Shown here piece after piece: positions 61,577 to 64,000 of a DNA stretch of 64,000 nt. Every line of letters begins with the position of its first letter. Positions within the stretch are counted from its first letter, which is position 1. Both the position numbers and the translations under genes were made by a program. Origin of the DNA: Maricurvus nonylphenolicus (GTDB lineage: Bacteria; Pseudomonadota; Gammaproteobacteria; Pseudomonadales; Cellvibrionaceae). The stretch is from positions 4,216,001 through 4,280,000 of the forward strand of contig NZ_AP031498.1 of NCBI RefSeq assembly GCF_042854845.1. Reading direction: 5' to 3'. The notes beneath the pieces were generated by a model. It did not search any database and had not been told where the DNA came from. It was given only the letters and a program-made list of their open reading frames with translations.

Positions 61577-62752
61577 TTACTTGGTTAGGTATTTAATACC
61601 ATCTTCCAAGCCCTGCAAGGTCAGCGGATACATATGTTTATCCACCAACTCATGGGTCATCTCAATAGTCTTGGTATAATTCCAGTACTTCTCGGGCGTG
61701 GGGTTTAACCAGATTACCTTTTCAAAGGTTTCGGTCATACGCTGCATCCACTTGTAGCCCGGTTCTTCGTTCATATGCTCAACACTGCCGTACTGACTGG
61801 AAATCTCATAGGGTGCCATGGAGGCATCACCGATAAAGATCACCTTGTAGTCTTTGGCGTAGGTGTGCAGCACATCGAACAGACTGGTGGTCTCACTATT
61901 TCGACGACGGTTGTCCTTCCACACTTTTTCATAAATGAAGTTATGGAAGTAGAAGTATTCCATGTGTTTGAACTCGGTCTTACAGGCCGAGAACAATTCT
62001 TCACAGACACGTACGTACGGGTCCATGGAACCGCCCACATCAAAGAACAGCAGTACTTTTACCGCGTTGTGGCGCTCGGGCACCATTTTAATATCGAGGA
62101 AGCCGGCATTGCCCGCCGTCGACTTGATGGTGTCATCCAGATCCAGCTCTTCAGCTGCACCGGTACGGGCGAACTTACGCAGTTTACGCAGGGCCACTTT
62201 AATATTACGGGTGCCCAGTTCGATGGAATCGTCGAGGTTTTTAAACTCTCGCTTATCCCACACCTTCACAGCCGATTTATTGCGGCCTTCGCCACCCACA
62301 CGGATACCTTCCGGGTTGTAACCGCTGTTACCAAAGGGTGAAGTACCGCCGGTACCGATCCAGCGGTTACCACCTTCGTGACGTTTTTCCTGTTCTTCGA
62401 GACGCTTTTTAAATTCTTCGATAAGCTTTTCCAAACCGCCGAGGGACTCGATCTTGGCTTTCTCTTCTTCGGAAAGCTGCTTAAGGAACTCAGACTTGAT
62501 CCAATCGTCGGGGATCAGGGCATCGACGATGTCCTCAATCCCTTCGAGATCTTTGAAGTAGGCACCGAAAGCACGATCGAACTTATCGAAGTATTTTTCG
62601 TCCTTCACCATGCAGGTACGAGATAACATGTAAAAGTCATCGATATTGCCAAATGCCAAGTGCTTTTCCATGGCTTCCAGCAAAACCAATAATTCTTTTA
62701 CCGTGACTGGTACACCAAAGCGGCGCAAGCCATAAAAGAAGTTTACTAACAT
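61577..62752 (-). CDS. VWA-domain CoxE-like protein
   Basis: 391 residues. The N-terminal helical region (MLVNFFYGLRRFGVPVTVKE) is typical of the CoxE-like family; the VWA domain (from about 230) has a modified MIDAS motif, FFDVGGSMDPYVR (DxGGS for DxSxS), followed by CKTEFKHMEYFYFHNFIYEK. MoxR is directly upstream, so the pair is the classic chaperone-type MoxR/VWA unit. AGGAAGGACG precedes ATG. Confidence 0.92.
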   Translation of the reverse strand: MLVNFFYGLRRFGVPVTVKELLVLLEAMEKHLAFGNIDDFYMLSRTCMVKDEKYFDKFDRAFGAYFKDLEGIEDIVDALIPDDWIKSEFLKQLSEEEKAKIESLGGLEKLIEEFKKRLEEQEKRHEGGNRWIGTGGTSPFGNSGYNPEGIRVGGEGRNKSAVKVWDKREFKNLDDSIELGTRNIKVALRKLRKFARTGAAEELDLDDTIKSTAGNAGFLDIKMVPERHNAVKVLLFFDVGGSMDPYVRVCEELFSACKTEFKHMEYFYFHNFIYEKVWKDNRRRNSETTSLFDVLHTYAKDYKVIFIGDASMAPYEISSQYGSVEHMNEEPGYKWMQRMTETFEKVIWLNPTPEKYWNYTKTIEMTHELVDKHMYPLTLQGLEDGIKYLTK

Positions 62753-62816
62753 CGTCCTTCCTCTGAATCTGTCTCTCGTTACCTGTTACCTTTTACCTGT
62801 TAACCAGGCTCAAAAC

Positions 62817-63662
62817 TTACGCGTTCTGACGACGGGTCATAAAGGCCAGTCGCTCTAACAGGTGAACATCCTGCTCGTTTTTCAGCAGTGCGCCGTACAG
62901 TGGCGGAATCGCTTGACGGGCATCTTTGTTCTTCAGCACTTCGTCAGGGATATCATCAGCCAGCAGCAGCTTCAGCCAATCAACCAGCTCAGAGGTGGAT
63001 GGCTTTTTCTTCAGACCAGGTACCTGACGTACGTCGAAGAAGATATCCAGGGCATCTTTCACCAGATCAGCTTTGATAGTTGGGAAGTGAACATCCAGGA
63101 TCTTGGTCATGGTGTCACGCTCCGGGAAGCTGATAAAGTGGAAGAAGCAGCGACGCAGGAAAGCATCTGGCAGTTCTTTTTCGTTGTTACTGGTGATGAT
63201 CACGATGGGGCGATGTTTGGCCTTAATCGTCTCACCAGTTTCGTAAACGAAGAACTCCATTTTATCGATTTCTACCAACAAGTCGTTGGGGAATTCGATA
63301 TCGGCTTTATCGATTTCGTCAATCAGCAGTACCACCTGCTCATCGCTATCGAAGGCTTCCCACAGCTTACCTTTCTTGATGTAGTTGCCAATATCGTGAA
63401 CCTTATCGTTACCCAGCTGAGAGTCACGCAGACGGGATACCGCATCGTATTCGTACAAACCCTGCTGGGCTTTGGTAGTGGACTTAATGTGCCACTGGAT
63501 CAGACGCATACCCATAGAGGATGCAACCTGCTCGGCCAGCATGGTTTTACCTGTGCCTGGCTCACCTTTAACCAGCAGTGGGCGTTGCAGTGCAACCGCG
63601 GCGTTTACCGCCATGCTCAGGTCGTCTGTAGCAACGTAATTCTCGGTACCTTCAAACTTCAT
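62817..63662 (-). CDS. MoxR-family AAA ATPase
   Basis: 281 residues. Walker A VKGEPGTGKTMLAEQVA, Walker B VVLLIDEIDKADIEFPND, sensor IVIITSNNEKELPDAFLRRC. MoxR proteins assist assembly of partner complexes with VWA proteins; here the partner is the CoxE-like gene 64 bases downstream. No other metabolic genes define the target. Confidence 0.95.
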   Translation of the reverse strand: MKFEGTENYVATDDLSMAVNAAVALQRPLLVKGEPGTGKTMLAEQVASSMGMRLIQWHIKSTTKAQQGLYEYDAVSRLRDSQLGNDKVHDIGNYIKKGKLWEAFDSDEQVVLLIDEIDKADIEFPNDLLVEIDKMEFFVYETGETIKAKHRPIVIITSNNEKELPDAFLRRCFFHFISFPERDTMTKILDVHFPTIKADLVKDALDIFFDVRQVPGLKKKPSTSELVDWLKLLLADDIPDEVLKNKDARQAIPPLYGALLKNEQDVHLLERLAFMTRRQNA

Positions 63663-63796
63663 TTAAACAAATCCTCGTCGGTTAACAGGCGGATTCTACC
63701 ATATTCAGCCTACTTACTGGCGGTACAGCCAAAGACTCTTCAGTCTGTGCCACCTACTTGGTCAAATATGACACTCTTTTAAGATCTACCTAACAA

Positions 63797-64000
63797 TTAG
63801 GAGTTTCCAGGGCGAAAACGCCGGCGAAACTCACGTGGACTCACTTCGGTCAGGGATTTAAAGACCTGTGAGAAAAAACCAAAGTCCCGATAGCCCACAT
63901 CCAAACTGATCGTCTTGATGCTGTTATCGGAATTAATTAACTGGTGCTTGGCCGCTTCCACCCGCAAACGCTGCAAATAGCGGGTGGGTTTCTCGCCGGT
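63797..64000 (-). CDS. AraC-family transcriptional regulator (N-terminus outside window)
   Basis: 68 C-terminal residues visible; the gene runs in from the right edge. The AraC/XylS helix-turn-helix is clear: PTRYLQRLRVEAAKHQL, SIKTISLDVGYRDFGFFSQ and the last helix FKSLTEVSPREFRRRF. It ends 134 bases from the moxR start. Confidence 0.93.
   Translation of the reverse strand, partial: TGEKPTRYLQRLRVEAAKHQLINSDNSIKTISLDVGYRDFGFFSQVFKSLTEVSPREFRRRFRPGNS

Noticed and set aside
62862..63782. Open frame of 306 codons on the + strand
   Set aside because: Antisense to moxR, with no family motif; a shadow frame.

Overview
The window reads as a chromosome segment of a marine, polysaccharide-using gammaproteobacterium, possibly of the Cellvibrionales or a relative. 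This is an inference from three things: the gene order ruvA-ruvB-ybgC-tolQRAB-pal-cpoB-queE-queC-tRNA-Lys and dnaE-accA (as in Pseudomonas-like genomes), the TonB receptor plus LacI sugar locus, and moderate GC. The first 25 kb is accessory in character. The rest alternates conserved housekeeping operons with a few adaptive loci.

Region 1 (1-6874) is the most unusual part: the end of a biosynthetic cluster on the + strand. It holds the tail of an AMP-forming acyl ligase, a free acyl/peptidyl carrier protein, and homologues of four consecutive tryptophan-pathway enzymes (TrpF, TrpA, TrpD, TrpC, in that unusual order). These are interleaved with an ectoine-synthase-like cupin and a transglutaminase-like protein. 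An outer-membrane protein and a LuxR-type regulator follow. Several anthranilate- or indole-specific residues are changed in the TrpD and TrpC homologues, so I infer a pathway that builds a pyrrole or indole-like ring from PRPP on a non-standard, possibly carrier-bound, substrate. Region 2 (7373-17760, - strand) has small accessory genes and then a second biosynthetic locus: a 1769-residue NRPS-like protein of order condensation, FkbH, carrier, thioester reductase and unknown C-terminal domain, with no adenylation domain. Next to it is an alpha/beta hydrolase with a cysteine nucleophile.

Region 3 (17858-21781) has the pterin genes folX-folE followed by a folM gene reduced to its two ends, plus a DCC-family protein, an SDR, an M23 peptidase and a small lipoprotein. 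Region 4 (21846-25060) is AT-rich and cassette-like: a membrane protein with a GT51 transglycosylase domain, a PIN-like gene split by a frameshift at an A-run, and a small gene split by an in-frame stop, with attC-like core sites around them.

Region 5 (25209-36558) holds accA and dnaE, then a conserved unknown protein, a M14 carboxypeptidase, an L,D-transpeptidase, an IalB-like protein, nadA and a nitronate monooxygenase. Region 6 (36761-46873) is a disaccharide (probably maltose/alpha-glucoside) locus: mutarotase, LacI regulator, MFS transporter, GH65 phosphorylase, beta-phosphoglucomutase and TonB receptor. Four copies of an operator centred on TGCAATCGATTGCA tie it together. Region 7 (47050-56826) holds two tRNA-Lys genes, the queuosine genes queC and queE, the Tol-Pal system and ruvAB; ruvC is absent from its usual place. 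Region 8 (56987-64000) holds a periplasmic binding protein, a lipoprotein hydrolase, a DUF4105/Lnb protein, a DUF3015 protein, a MoxR/CoxE-like pair and the start of an AraC-family gene.
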